Positions 11,056-23,055 are shown, counted from the first letter of the stretch. The stretch is 64,000 nucleotides of DNA from Saussurea involucrata (GCA_033807775.1 CM066315.1:56698820-56762819), one strand, 5' to 3'. Notes: generated by a model not told the origin, from the letters alone. Made by a program: numbers and translations.

Positions 11056-14000
11056 ATGCAGGTTCAGAAGGGTATCTGGTATCTCAATAGCGGATGCTCT
11101 AGACACATGACTGGAAAGAAAAGCCTGCTCGCTGAATACAAGGAAGAGAAGGGTCCCTCTGTAACTTTCGGTGGAAATGGAAAAGGACATACCCGAGGGT
11201 TTGGTGTACTCTCAAATGGTACAACAACCTTCAGAAGAGTCGCATATGTTGAAGGGCTGAAGCATAATCTTTTAAGCATCAGTCAGCTTTGCGACAAGGA
11301 TAACAAAGTAATCTTTACCAAGGAATCCTGCTTTGTCACTGACAAAAAGAAGAAGATAGCTCTCAGCGGTTATCATTTGGAAAAATTTTATGTAATAAAC
11401 ATGGACTCAACAACCACTGAGAACTCCTGTTTCTTCTCAAAAGCCTCATCTGATGTCAACTGGCTATGGCATAAGAGGCTCTCTCATCTGAATTTCAAGA
11501 CACTGAACATCCTTTCTTCAAAAGAGTTAGTTACTGGTCTACCTCAGCACTCATACGCCAAAGAGTCTTTATGTTCAAAGTGTGAGAAAGGGAAGCAGAC
11601 CAAAGCAAGCTTTAAGTCAAAGCAAGTCTCCTCAGTGTCATCTACTCTACAACTACTCCATATGGATTTGTTTGGCCCGGTTAACAAACAATCCATCGCT
11701 GGAAAGAAATATACACTGGTCATAGTTGATGAATTCTCTCGTTTTACATGGGTTATGTTTCTCCGTTCTAAGAGTGACACCCCTGAAGAACTCATCACCT
11801 TTGTTCGGAAGATGGAAACCCTGAACAATTTGACCGTTCGCTCAATAAGAAGTGATCATGGGACTGAATTCAAAAACAGTTCTCTTGATTCCTTCTTTGA
11901 GAGTAAGGGTATTTCTCACAACTTTTCTTCAGTGAGAACACCGCAACAAAATGGAGTCGCTGAAAGAAGAAATAGAACAATTATTGAAGCTGCACGTTCA
12001 ATGCTCAGCGATTCTCACCTGCCTACTCAGTTTTGGGCAGAAGCTGTCAACACCGCTTGTTTTACGCAAAACAGGTCGCTGATAGTCAAAAGATTCAATA
12101 AAACAGCCTATGAACTTTTTCATGGGAGAAAGCCTTCAATCAGCTTTCTTCACATCTTTGGATGTCAGTGTTTCATACTGAACAACAGAGATGCCCTTGG
12201 AAAGTTTGATCCTAAGGCTGATGATGGAATCTTTCTTGGATATTCTTCAATCTCCAAGGCCTTCAGAGTCTTCAATCGCAGAAGACAAACTGTTGAAGAA
12301 ACAATTCACGTCACGTTTGACGAATCCCGTTCAGCGAACTCTAAACCGTCCGCTGATACTGAAGAACTGAATCAATGGATGTTTTCTCATCTTGGTGATT
12401 CAGAAGATATTCCCACTCCTCGTGCTCACACAGTTGAAGATGATGGTCCTACTATCATTCCAAATATGCAGAATAGTGAAGCTGAAACATCATGGGTCTC
12501 AGTTGTTCCTATAAACACTATACCTGCTTCTGAATCCAATGTCTCAGACATTCCATCTACTTCTCAGCAATCAGTGAATATAATGACAACTGCATCCATT
12601 CCTCTTTTGGCTGATACTCCAGACGTCGCTGAAGCTTCATCTTCAGCTCCTCCAGTTCAGGTTGAGTCAGCGTCTCACGCCCCGGCTCATCGATGGACCG
12701 TAAATCACCCAATTGATCAAATTCATGGTGATCCAAACGCTGGTGTTCAGACTCGACGAAGTGCAGGTAATATATGTTTATTTGTTAACTTTATTTCTCT
12801 GACTGAACCAAAGAAAGTAGATGATGCCCTCAAAGATCCAAACTGGGTCAGCGCCATGCAAGAAGAGCTGACTGAATTCGAAAGAAACAAAGTTTGGAAA
12901 CTTGTTCGAAGACCAACTGACAAAACAGTGATAGGCACTAAATGGGTCTATCGAAACAAATTGGACGAACATGGAACTGTTACCCGCAACAAGGCTCGTC
13001 TTGTTGCTCAGGGATACAGACAAGAGGAAGGCATAGATTATGACGAAACTTTTGCTCCAGTAGCAAGACTAGAATCTATTCTTAGCATACGCTATACACA
13101 AAGACTTCAAAGTATATCAGATGGATGTTAAGTCAGCATTTCTAAATGGAAAGCTGAATGAAGAAGTCTATGTGGAACAACCTCTAGGATTCTCAGATCC
13201 TAAGCGTCCAGGTTATGTTTATAAACTGGATAAGGCACTTTATGGCTTAAAGCAAGCTCCACGTGCATGGTATGGCACTCTTTCCACTTATCTCCATATT
13301 GAACAATTTGAGCGAGGTAAAATCGACAAAACTCTATTTTTCAGGAAAGTAAAAGGTCATATCATTCTTGTTCAAATATATGTTGATGATATTATATTTG
13401 GCTCTACTAACCCTGATCTTTGTACTCGTTTCGCTGATAGAATGAAAGATGAGTATAAAATGAGCATGATGGGTGAACTAACATATTTCCTTAGTCTTCA
13501 GATAAAGCAAAATGAAAAAGGAACTTTCATTAATCAGGGAAAGTATGTTAAAGATATGCTGAAGAAATTCGACTTAACTGAAAGTTCAGCTATGAAAACT
13601 CCTATGGCACCACCGCTGACACTTGATAAGGATACTAAGGGTATTCCTGTTGATGTCACTTTGTACCGTGGAATGATCGGCTCACTGTTGTATCTTACAG
13701 CTAGCCGACCCGATATTATGTATGCAACATGTTTGTGTGCACGATATCAAGCTGAACCTAAGATATCTCATATGAAAGCTGTAAAGCGAATTTTTCGATA
13801 TCTTAAGGGTACAGCGAATCTAGGTCTTTGGTATCCCAAAGATTCAGGATTCGATCTAATCGCCTATTCAGATAGTGATTTTGCAGGTTGCAGAATGGAT
13901 AGGAAAAGCACCACAGGAGGATGTCAGCTCCTGGGTGGAAAGCTGGTAAGTTGGACAAGTAAAAAGCAAAACTCAATGTCCACCTCTACAGCTGAAGCTG

Positions 14001-14326
14001 AGTATGTAGCCACTGGAAGCTGCTGTTCTCAGGTCTTGTGGATGAGAAATCAACTACTGGACTATGACCTTCAGCTCTCAAAAATTCCAATCTATTGCGA
14101 CAGCACAAGTGCCATCGCTATAGCAAATAATCCAGTGTTACACTCAAAGACAAAACACATCGAAATCAGGTATCATTTTATCAGAGATCATGTGATGAAT
14201 GGTGATATAGAACTTCACTTTATCCCAACTGATTATCAGTTAGCTGATCTGTTCACCAAACCTCTTGATGAGAAAAGATTCAACTTTCTCATCAGCGAGC
14301 TTGGAATGCTGAACTTTGAAGAGTAA
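11056..14326 (+). pseudogene. pol: pol of element A (protease, integrase, RT, RNase H), frameshifted
   Basis: Pol matures the particle, copies the RNA and integrates the DNA. The frame begins at ATG 11056 and is open to 13131. Compared with element B, eight bases are missing after 13080, shifting the frame. The rest continues from 13121 in another frame (MDVKSAF, LYGLKQAPRAW, YVDD, RNase H, TKPLDEKRF) to TAA 14326. The protease motif reads LNSGCSRHMTG, so the catalytic aspartate is replaced by asparagine; B has LDSGC. The integrase HHCC finger, D-D-E residues and RT YVDD box are still present. Protein from this copy would be inactive or truncated. Confidence 0.93.
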
Positions 14327-14632
14327 AATCTTCAGCGGTTCACATTTGATCAGCGATAGGATAAAATCGACTTGTATAACCCATTCTATCATCTTCTCTC
14401 TGAATAAACTTGATTCGCTGATATCAAGGTATGTTTTTTTTCTCTCTGACAATCGCATGTAAATGCAAGATTTCAAAATAAATCGCATCGCTGAATATCT
14501 CTTCCTTAATCAGCGATATTTTTTGAAATTTCTAAAACCAACTGATATTTCTATTCAGTGCTTCATTCTTTTTAAAAGGGTCCCTGAGTTTTCAAAACCT
14601 CAAAGACATCCAAGAATATGAATGGACAGTTG
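14327..14632 (+). other. Spacer between pol and the env-like unit, heptamer-rich
   Basis: Non-coding. In about 200 bases it carries five copies of TCGCTGA/TCAGCGA (near 14289, 14351, 14414, 14488 and 14510). No reading frame is supported. Confidence 0.6.
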
Positions 14633-14790
14633 TGACGTCATTACAACGGATAAGCCCTGGCACGTTCTTCTTTCTGACACTCGTTTGCACGTTTCGTTTA
14701 CTCGCCAATCAAATGCAAACACGTGTCCGTGTCATGATGAAAATCATTTCCCGCTCAAGATTTTCTCTTTCTAAATCTCTCTATATAAAC
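14633..14790 (+). promoter_or_regulatory. Predicted internal promoter of the env-like unit, element A
   Basis: TGACGTCA at 14633-14640 is a palindromic bZIP site. A CCAAT at about 14704 and CACGTG (G-box) at 14720-14725 follow, then CTATATAAAC at 14781-14790. The same motifs occur in element B in the same order, with 150 versus 151 bases between the palindrome and the TATA box. It sits about 0.5 kb before the env-like ATG and after the end of pol. The arrangement resembles a plant Pol II promoter; no expression evidence is available. Confidence 0.5.
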
Positions 14791-14911
14791 AATTTCTTCG
14801 TTTATATTTTCCTTTTACGCGAACTTCTCCTCCAAGCAAAGAAAGAATTCACTGTTGCATTTAGCTCTCGATTTTTCAAGAACAACTGTTCATCTTCTTC
14901 AAACATCAAAG

Positions 14912-15311
14912 GTTAATATGTTCTTATTATTTACCAAATGCAAATAACTTGTTTCTGATCTTCTCATTGTTTTAACAAAGATCAAACAAAAGAACTTCTT
15001 AAAAATGAAATCATCTTCTTTCATGGTTTTATGAACACAACCATTTCATGGTTGTTCTTCAAGTTTAAATGCAAAAATCTTAAATTTGTTCTTCATTCAT
15101 TTTTCCAGAATCCCAATCTTCAAAAGAATCTGGAAAACAAGATTTTTATTGGGTTTGCATTCCGTTTTTTAAAAAAACAAGAAAAACCCTACTCTTCATT
15201 AAGTCATTTTGTCTGAATGAAATGGACAAAATTCGAACCATCTTATTGAAAAAATCTTTCCACATTAAGATTATTCTTATTTGTTAATATTTGGTTGAAC
15301 TGATAATACAG
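14912..15311 (+). other. Candidate 5'-UTR intron of the env-like unit, element A
   Basis: Donor ATCAAAG|GTTAATATG follows a CT-rich leader, and acceptor ACTGATAATACAG lies three bases before ATG 15315. Both sites are conserved in element B, where the interval is 382 rather than 400 bases. The interval is AT-rich with no supported frame. Confidence 0.5.
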
Positions 15312-15314
15312 AAA

Positions 15315-18036
15315 ATGGCATCTTCTGACATTCCCAAGAACACCATACACTGCTGCTGATGATACTGCTGAGGAAGTGGAAATCCTCAAGGCTCCTCAGG
15401 TCAAGTTCTCTCTTGACAAACTGGATTGGACTAAAGTAAATAACCTCTATGCGCTTCTCGAGTTTCCTCCTCGAAAGCAAGTCACACATCTAGATGATGC
15501 TGTGAAATTCCTCAAGAACTGCTGCATCTCCACAGCCCTGACCATAACACCTCCTGCACATCAGCTTTTGCTATCACAATTCTGGTACTCTGCCAAACAC
15601 TCTCAGCTACCATCAGCCAAAGACCCCACCAAAACAATTGACTGCATCCTTTGCGATATCGAATATGGAACCATGAAGATCACCCCTGCCATTATTCGCA
15701 AAGCCCTCAGCCTTCCCATAGCAACCAAAGAAAAACCCTTCGTTCCTCTCCCTGACCCCAAGAAAAACTCAGACATGGAAGCCATCATTGCATTCTTTGA
15801 TGCAATGGGCTATGTATGGGAAACTGGAAGGGATATGAAGCCCGAGAAGAAGCTGACCATTCTCAAGAAATCGAAAATGCCCAGCGAGATGAATTTCATC
15901 TCCGCTCATCTGATCAGCTGCATGACTGCCAAGAGCGGCTCCTCTGACCAAGCCGCTAAACCTCAGCAAGCAATGGGATATGCATTGCTGAAAGGTCTAC
16001 ATATAGACTGGGCATCGATCATCTATGATGACCTGGTACTCAGAGTGGACACCGTCGCTGACAGATCTCCATGGGTTCCGTATCCTCGATTCATCAGCGC
16101 CATTTTCCAAAAAGGCCTGAAGGACAGCTACCCAACAGATGGTGACCTGAAACTCTCTCAGGTCGGTCCTAAGATTCTCGACTTCAAACCGGTAGAAAAT
16201 GAGGTACGTATCTCAACTCTGTTAACTCTTCTAAACCCTACTTCTTCTACTTCTGCAGCTCCTTCAGCGGACAAACCCACCGCTGATACCCCAGCTGCAA
16301 CCTCCATTCCTCTTAAAAGTAAACATTCTGACACCCAACTTGGTTCCAAAAGAACTAAGAAAACCAAGGAGCAACCCAAGCAATCTCCTGCTAAAGACTC
16401 CTCAACTCCTCCTGTTAAGCTGAAAGAAAGTTCAGTGGTACGCTCTGCCACAGCTGAATAAGCCACCCATTCAATCCCGACTTCAGCGTCTCCAAACGCT
16501 GAGGTTACAAACTTGGAAACTACCCAACCTCCATCAGTCTCTCAAAAGACTGATGAAGTGATTCTCAGCGATTCCAACGCTGAACTCAGTAACCAACCTC
16601 CATTCTTATCCTTCGCTTCTCCCTCTACTCATTTGGACTCCACTCCAGTTGTCACTGAAGCACCGGCCATTCCTCCAGAAGCTAAAGCTGACAATCAAGG
16701 AATACCGGGCATAGGACCTGCAGAGCTGACCATACGTCCACGTACTCTCGCTGACGATATGGAACTTTACTCAGGAACTCGTGATTTTGATGAATTCACC
16801 AATCCTCCTGCAGGTACACACCAACCCCTATACACTGTTACTAAACCCCAAACTTCTGAGCTTTCCTATGTTCACAAGTTTTTATATGTTACAGGTCCTA
16901 ATTTGAGAGACATCAACGCCTCTCTGAAGACACTAGAGACGTCGCTGACAGGTCTCACTACTACTCTTTCCGACAACTCTACAGCTGTAACAAACGCTGG
17001 AGAGAATCTTTCAAAGCTGACAACTGTCGTCGAAAAGAATGCCTCCAAAGATGACTTGGAGAAGGTTGATAAATCACTCGGTGATTTTGCAAAAGTTCTA
17101 GCTGACATCTACACAGACTACCTCGACATCAAGAAATCAGTTGACACCATGTCCAAAGAAGTCACAACGCTGAAGACATCGGTTGGCACACTCGAAGGTG
17201 ATATGTCTGCTGTAAAGGCTGATGTCAGTTCAGTGAAAACTGATATGAGTTCTGTGAAGACTGATGTCAACACGATGAAAAACGACATCTCTTCTATTCA
17301 GAACTTGTTACAGCAGATCCTGACCAACACGACCGCCCCTGCACCTGCCCCTGCACCTCCATCTTTTACTACGACGGATCGTGCTGAACTGGTGAAAATC
17401 AATCCTGGTATTTCTGGCATAGAACACAAATTATCAGCGATTGAAATCTATGTGGGGATCCCTAGCCAAGAAGACAGGGAAACCACACGAGCTGCTGAAT
17501 CATCTCATTCCTCCCCCAGTCATCATGAAAAAGAGGGGGAGAAGAGCGCTGAAGACCTCTCCAAAAGCGCTGAAGACCTTTCCCATGATGAATCTATCAG
17601 GGGAGAGAAGACTGAAGACCTCACCTTCACTGAAGAGGGTGAGAAGACAATTGAAGCTGAAGCAGCCGCTGGACCTCAGGGAGATGAACACCCTGAGGGA
17701 ACCGAGAAGCTTACCTCTGTATCTGAGGGGGAGCAACTCGAAGAAGAAGTTGAAGAAACTGAGTCTGAAGCTGAAGATGAAGAAGCCATCGACTTGTCTG
17801 ATGATGAACCATCCTCTTCTCCAAAGAATGATGATGACGAAGATGACGATGATGATAAGTCTTTTATCGTCAAGCCTGCTAAGAGATCTAAATCTCTTAA
17901 AGGTATTCTGATAAATGAACCTACAGGGGAGCGGACAAAGACAAAGCCATCAGCATCTGAAGCTGACAAGGGCAAAGGAAAAAGTGTCGCTGAAAATGAA
18001 AATCTGATGATCTTGCTTAACAAGCCGGTTTGTCAG
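15315..18036 (+). pseudogene. Env-like ORF of element A, exon 1 (coiled-coil protein), broken
   Basis: ATG 15315 soon reaches a stop because of a one-base shift. The main frame is open from before 15376 to TAA 16459-16461 (CAA in B) and then to 18036. The N-terminal third resembles an uncharacterised conserved domain of plant retroelement accessory ORFs (QFWYSAKHSQLP, IRKALSLP, VPYPRFISAIF). Next come a lysine-rich cluster (SKRTKKTKEQ), a long region with repeated SVKTDMS units typical of a coiled coil, and an acidic tail (DDDEDDDDD). I see no signal peptide and no membrane segment, so 'env' is a label of position only. The exon ends at CAG|GTACAC. Confidence 0.7.
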
Positions 18037-18176
18037 GTACACTAATCCTACTCCACATCCCTCCTCTATACACTTTATCAGTTCTACACTCTAAACCTCC
18101 ATACACTCTATCCCATTCTTTATCTATCTCTGTTCTACCCAAGTTCTTACTTGTAAGATCGCTGTGTTTCAGCTAG
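18037..18176 (+). other. Candidate phase-0 intron (140 nt) in the env-like ORF, element A
   Basis: Donor TGTCAG|GTACACTAA; acceptor GTTTCAGCTAG|TCC. Joining CAG to TCC keeps one frame from exon 1 into exon 2. Unspliced, translation stops three codons into the intron. Element B has the same sites and the same length. Pyrimidine-rich sequence precedes the acceptor. The acceptor could instead be the CAG four bases earlier, but that gives a stop within a few codons. Confidence 0.55.
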
Positions 18177-19433
18177 TCCTCTCCCCTGTTTGAGGATATC
18201 GCTGAAGTTCCTACAGCTGCGACTTCACCAACAATAATCCCAGCTCCCAACGCTGAAGAAATAATCTCAGTCTTGGATTTGATCTCTGAGACTGATGAAC
18301 CTGAAGAACAGATGCTCTCTCACAAAAACAGACCTTCCTTGGCTCCTCAAAAGCTAAGTGAAGAGGATCAAGAAAAGAGAGATGAAATGATTAAGAGACT
18401 CGAGGATCAGCGAATCATTCTGAAGCGTGATCAACTTCCTTCCGTTCCTCCAAAGTTCAGAGTTTCCCAAAAGGAATACAAGGAACACCTCAGAGTTGAA
18501 CGCCTGATCGCTGAAAGAAGGGATGCTGAAGAAAAAGACAGAGAATACGCCATCCAGCTTACTCAACGATCAATAAAAGACCCCAAGCTGAAAAGAGCTC
18601 CCATTGATGTTCAACGTCAGCTATGGGATGATGCTCAAAAGATCGTTAGAGAAAAGACTAAGGTCTCTGACACGACTTTGGAATGGGCTAAACAAATGCT
18701 GACCTATCGATCTAGACCATCCAAAATCATCAAAGTAAACATCAGAGGAAGATTGTATGCAAACGTTCCTATTGTTGAAGTCGATGTCTACAGAGAAGAC
18801 AAAACCAAGCAAACCTTCTATGCTGCAACATTAGAAAAGTTTGGTCTCTCTGAATGGTTAGAAACGAAATTGGCCATTCAGGGATCGCACTCAAAGTTCA
18901 AAAGCCATGTCGAGAAGATCTTAAACAAACAGATCGACCTGGTTTCTTCTGCTGTGGATATTCCTCCTTCTACTCTTCTTCCTCCTCAACAAAGAAAAAA
19001 CTCTGCTAAGGGAAAGAAAGTCTCAGACTCAGGTCCTATTATACGGAATGAAACAGGTATTGGTTTCTCTCGTGCTGAAGTTCTTGGCCCTGATGCTGAT
19101 CTCTCAGCGCTTGACACCTCCCTACCACCTGGAGAAACTTTCATTCCTGGCACAGTTGTAAGTGATCCCTATGGTATATTCTTTTTAGACTACTATGGAA
19201 ATCATCACTTTCAACGTGTCTCTGAGCTCCACATCGCTCCCATCGAACAACTCAGAGATCTCATATTCTGGTGTGAAGTCAGACGCGACATTAAAGCTAG
19301 ACACCTGAAGCCCTTGATTTTTTAAGAAGCTCTGAAGAAAAAGAATCAAGGAGTAGATGTCCCTGACTGGATGATTCCCACATCAAAGACCCTCGATGAA
19401 CTTCTCATCAAGGAAGAACCTTTTGACGGATAG
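18177..19433 (+). pseudogene. Env-like ORF of element A, exon 2
   Basis: The frame is open immediately after the TAG of the acceptor and continues SSPLFEDIAEVPTAATSP into a highly charged helical segment (EEDQEKRDEMIKRLEDQRI) and a conserved C-terminal region (IIRNETGIGFSRAEVLGPDA, then YGIFFLDY and HLKPLIF). A TAA at 19323-19325 truncates the last 35 codons; B has GAA there, and the A frame otherwise continues to TAG 19431-19433. No catalytic motif is recognised. The function is unknown. Confidence 0.65.
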
Positions 19434-19702
19434 GATCGCCTTGTAATTCTTTCTATCCTTATCTATCTACATCTTTTGTACTTGTAAATTTTATTCGTTG
19501 TACTTGTAATTTTTCCACTTCCCTCTGTAATCTTTACGAAGTTTGAAGAAAATTTTCAGCGAACGTACTTTACTCCATCAGTACAGAAAAGATTCCATAA
19601 AACAGTAAAAGGGACAAATATTTTATGAGTTCTTTTTATCCTTTTGTTTTCATTAAATAGCAATTTTCTCTGTTGCTATGTCATAATCAAATAGGGGGAG
19701 AT
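19434..19702 (+). promoter_or_regulatory. 3' non-coding region and polypurine tract of element A
   Basis: Non-coding sequence ends in AATAGGGGGAGAT at 19689-19702, the polypurine tract that primes plus-strand DNA synthesis, directly before the 3' LTR. Confidence 0.85.
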
Positions 19703-20677
19703 TGTTGATCCAAACCCTCAGTGATTTGATAATGACCCTATCTTATACACTTAGTGAAAATTATAAGTAAACAATATGTATCAGAGTTTCACTATCGCTG
19801 ATAAGTACTAAGATCTTCCAGTACCGCTGATAGGAACTCTCACTCTTTAGATTAAACATTCAGCGAACACTGTTCACCATAATGCTCTGAGTCTGTTCAG
19901 TACTTATGGTGATCGTTGATAAGTTAGTTGTTTACTTATGATCTCTGAAGACAAGTTTCACGTTAACATAGGTTCTACGCTGAAGTCGAAGATCAAGCTC
20001 AAGAACCAGCGACAAGTCTCCTAATGAACTGATGTGGATCAGCAAAGACTCAGATTTGTCAAATCAACGTGAAGTATCAAGTACAAGACTTCAGCTATCG
20101 CTGAATTCTATCATTCGCTGATAAAGAATGATAGATCGCTGAATCAACGAAAAGCTGATCATGAAGTCCTCCGTACAAAGTATTTTTGTCTTAACCACCC
20201 TTGCACGACTCCGTACGATATGTCAGAAAAAGAACCTCCTTATTATCTGAATTCGTACAACCACTCTGATACTACAGTGTTCAACATGAGGCTACTAAGG
20301 TTGTCAACAAAGGTCAATGACATGCAACCAATCAGCTGCTGCCACGTGTAAAGTGTAAACTGCAATGCATTAAATGCATGCAGTATATAAGAAGAAGAAC
20401 TCACTTCATTTGAAGTAACTTGCTAACTCTGGACAAGTTCATCCTTCTTATCTTGAGATAGGTTATTATTAGTAATTTCCTTCTCTTTCTTAGTGCAAGA
20501 AAACTTAGTGTTCCAACTTGTTTAGATTTAGGTTTATCCTTAATCTTGTTTCCGCAACAAGCTGTAAATTGTTAATGATTTATCAATAAACAATTTAGAA
20601 AAATAAAATCTGTGTGTTTGTATTCAACCCCCCCCCCCCCCCCTTCTACAAACTTGTATAGCCCTTCGGGACCAACA
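19703..20677 (+). repeat. 3' LTR of element A
   Basis: Near-identical to the 5' LTR, with about ten scattered substitutions by eye and a 16-base instead of 15-base C run. It ends ACCAACA and is followed by TSD GACCC at 20678-20682. Confidence 0.95.
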
Positions 20678-21903
20678 GACCCAACGGTTGAAAAGCCCGA
20701 GGGAGAAACACAGGAATTGGTCACATATTCTGCATCAGATAGGCCTGCACTTGATCTGATTGATCCAGATTCCGAGATCGACCCCGAGACTGAAAATGCA
20801 TGGTACGAAAAAGCCGCCAGTGCAATAAATCTCCAGGTAAATTGGATCTTTCCTACTGATGAAGACGACAACGTTGATTATGACCAGTTTCCGCTATAAA
20901 ATCTGTATGGTACACCTGCCCATACTACACAGGCTCCTAAGACTTCTACGATACTCGAGACTTGAACTGCTACAAATCCGACATCTCCTCAACAACCAAC
21001 AGCTTCAGATCATCCTCCTCCTCCACAGCAACAAATCCGATGGGAGAAGATCATGATCCTAATTCCTCACCTGGAGGAATCACTGAAGAAGCTTTATGTT
21101 CACAGGTTACGTCCTATCGATCCAACATTTTGCCTTGGGATTTCCCATTTCGACAAGGAATACCAAGGTCAGTACATAAATGCCATGAAGCGGTGTCTGC
21201 CAGTTAGCCAAGTCTAAACCAAGCAAAAAATCTCTGAAGTGCTCAACATTCAAACAGACCGAATCCTTAGAGTCATGTTTCCAGTATTCACCGTCCGACG
21301 TGAAGACGGTAATGAATGGAGATTTTCCGAAGCTGACTTTAAGAACCTCAGACCGTTCGACTTCTACGCTATTCTGAAAGACCTCCGAACCAGAACTGTC
21401 CGACCACTTCATGTAACCAAAGCGCTCGAGGCTGTCCGTCGATTCCTAATTCACACAATCATGATGCCACACCTCACAGACTTTCAAATGGGAATCCAGA
21501 ACAGAGCAAAGAAGGTAAACCTGTTGAAACCGAATCTGAAAGCACCCGAGCTGAAGATGTATCCTGAGAACGCACTGCTTCTAGAACCGGAATTTGGGAT
21601 AGTATACCTCAACGATCAGAAAGAAAAGAGGTTTCTTCGCTTCATCCAGGTCGACAGATTCTGCGATGGCACACTCCTCAAAGTAAGAGATCCTCTTCAT
21701 AACATCATCACTTATGAATCCGAAAATCGAAAATCGTCGTTTGTTCCCAACTCAAATGAGACAACCGCACGAGAAGCATTAGAAGTGACAGAAGACCGCA
21801 TCGACTATCGCCGAGCCATCCGAATGTTCGCGACCACTTTGCGCTCTGAAAGAGATATGTCGAGAACTGGCGCGAACTCGAACTTCAATTCAAAGGGGAA
21901 GAT
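20678..21903 (+). pseudogene. Old LTR retroelement G, accessory frame, right part
   Basis: After the TSD the frame continues TVEKPEGETQELVTY and DPDSEIDPETENAW, stops at 20899, and resumes with several stops. A longer open segment from about 21239 to 21973 reads VMFPVFTVRREDGNEWRFSE and MMPHLTDFQMGIQNRAKKVN, then RFCDGTLLKV, RIDYRRAIRMF and TLRSERDMS. This domain is familiar from Asteraceae retroelement accessory ORFs; I know no function for it. The segment at 21239 uses no ATG and is best read as a decayed part of one long ORF. Confidence 0.6.
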
Positions 21904-23055
21904 TGTTAGAGTCAAAAACAGGTTAAATAGAAGTTCAAGGGTTAAATTGCTATTAATCATTTTGAGCCTTTAATGTGTATCGGGCCATGGGCTTGAACAA
22001 TATGGGCCCATGGTATATAAAGTTTTGTATGCCTTAGAATTATGCCGATGATGGGACGATAGTTTTCCACATCGCCACACGGTTAGGCATCGACAGTGTG
22101 GTATAAGTCCTACGTGCGAATACGTTAGGGATGTTGCCCCAAATTGGGTGTGGTTTTAAGTGGCCACACTCGGCATCCGTTATATGTCTTATTAAGTGTT
22201 TGGCTTTACCAACTTGTCAAGTGGCTTACTTTTGTGTTCTGTCACTTACGTTGGTAAGCGGGTCTCCCCCGTCGCCGAAAGGTGTTGTTTTGGGTAATTA
22301 CTTTTATCCATGTTTTCGGTGACGTAATTATATATATCTAAATGGATTATTTTTCCATGATTTATGCGCAATGTGTTATGTTTATTCCTGGTTGGGATGT
22401 TTTGAATAATGGAGTTTTATTCACGTTTATACTATTTGGGAATTTAATGTTTATTCACATTTTGGGTGAGTTTTGGGTGTGAGCTTACATCGCAAAGAAA
22501 TGTTTTACGTGGCGTTGCCATCGTCTAAAATACGTAATATTGGAAATCAGATTGTCTTCATATTTAATGCAAATCATTTTGGAATTATGTTATATTTAAG
22601 CTTTCAACACAGGATCTATGTGAGTTGGAAAATGGGTGATTTGCATCTAAAGTAAACTATTTTGGACTCATGACTTAAATTGCATCTCTCTCAATTTATG
22701 AATTAATATTGCCATGATAAACTCTTGAACTCACTAGGCGTTAGCCTAACCCTTTTTATTTGTCGGCATGTGCAACAGGCTCAGGTTGGGAGTAGCTTTA
22801 GCTACACTGTTAAGTGGCGAGTGCTAGTAGAGTGCAAAAGAGGTGATCTTGATTAGTGAAGTCTTCCGCATTTATTTGGGATTAGCAACTTGCGTTGTGT
22901 TAAGTAATGCCCGTTTAAGTTATTTAGTTGTGGGAATTATGATGTTTAAATTCCAAGGTATTTTCAGGAATGATTTGTAGAAATGATTTTATCTACTTTT
23001 GGTTATTTTATTGAAATTAAAGTTAGTTGTTCGTTCCAATTTTGAGGGTGTTACA
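21904..23055 (+). repeat. Probable 3' LTR of element G
   Basis: A purine tract AAAGGGGAAGAT precedes TGTTAGAGTC, and the unit ends GAGGGTGTTACA at 23055. A TATATAA lies near 22015. The matching 5' LTR is not in the window, so the right boundary is less certain. Short frames inside it (22131, 22473) are not believable genes. Confidence 0.6.

Larger units (their letters stand above)
7492..20677 (+). mobile_element. Element A: complete Sirevirus-type Ty1/copia retrotransposon, 13.2 kb, degenerate
   Basis: The element has two near-identical LTRs (972 and 975 bp, roughly ten substitutions by eye), a tRNA-Met primer site, gag with two zinc knuckles, pol in protease-integrase-RT-RNase H order, a long 'env-like' region and a GGGGGAG polypurine tract. 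Long LTRs, long gag, the extra 3' region and 13 kb size fit the Sirevirus (SIRE/Maximus) group. Breaks include a gag nonsense codon, a protease Asp to Asn change, an 8-base pol deletion and several stops in the env-like frame. It cannot be autonomous as read. It interrupts old element G. Confidence 0.95.

Noticed and set aside
22131..22655. Short frames of 60-63 codons in the LTR of G
   Set aside because: They lie in LTR sequence with no domain and no start context.
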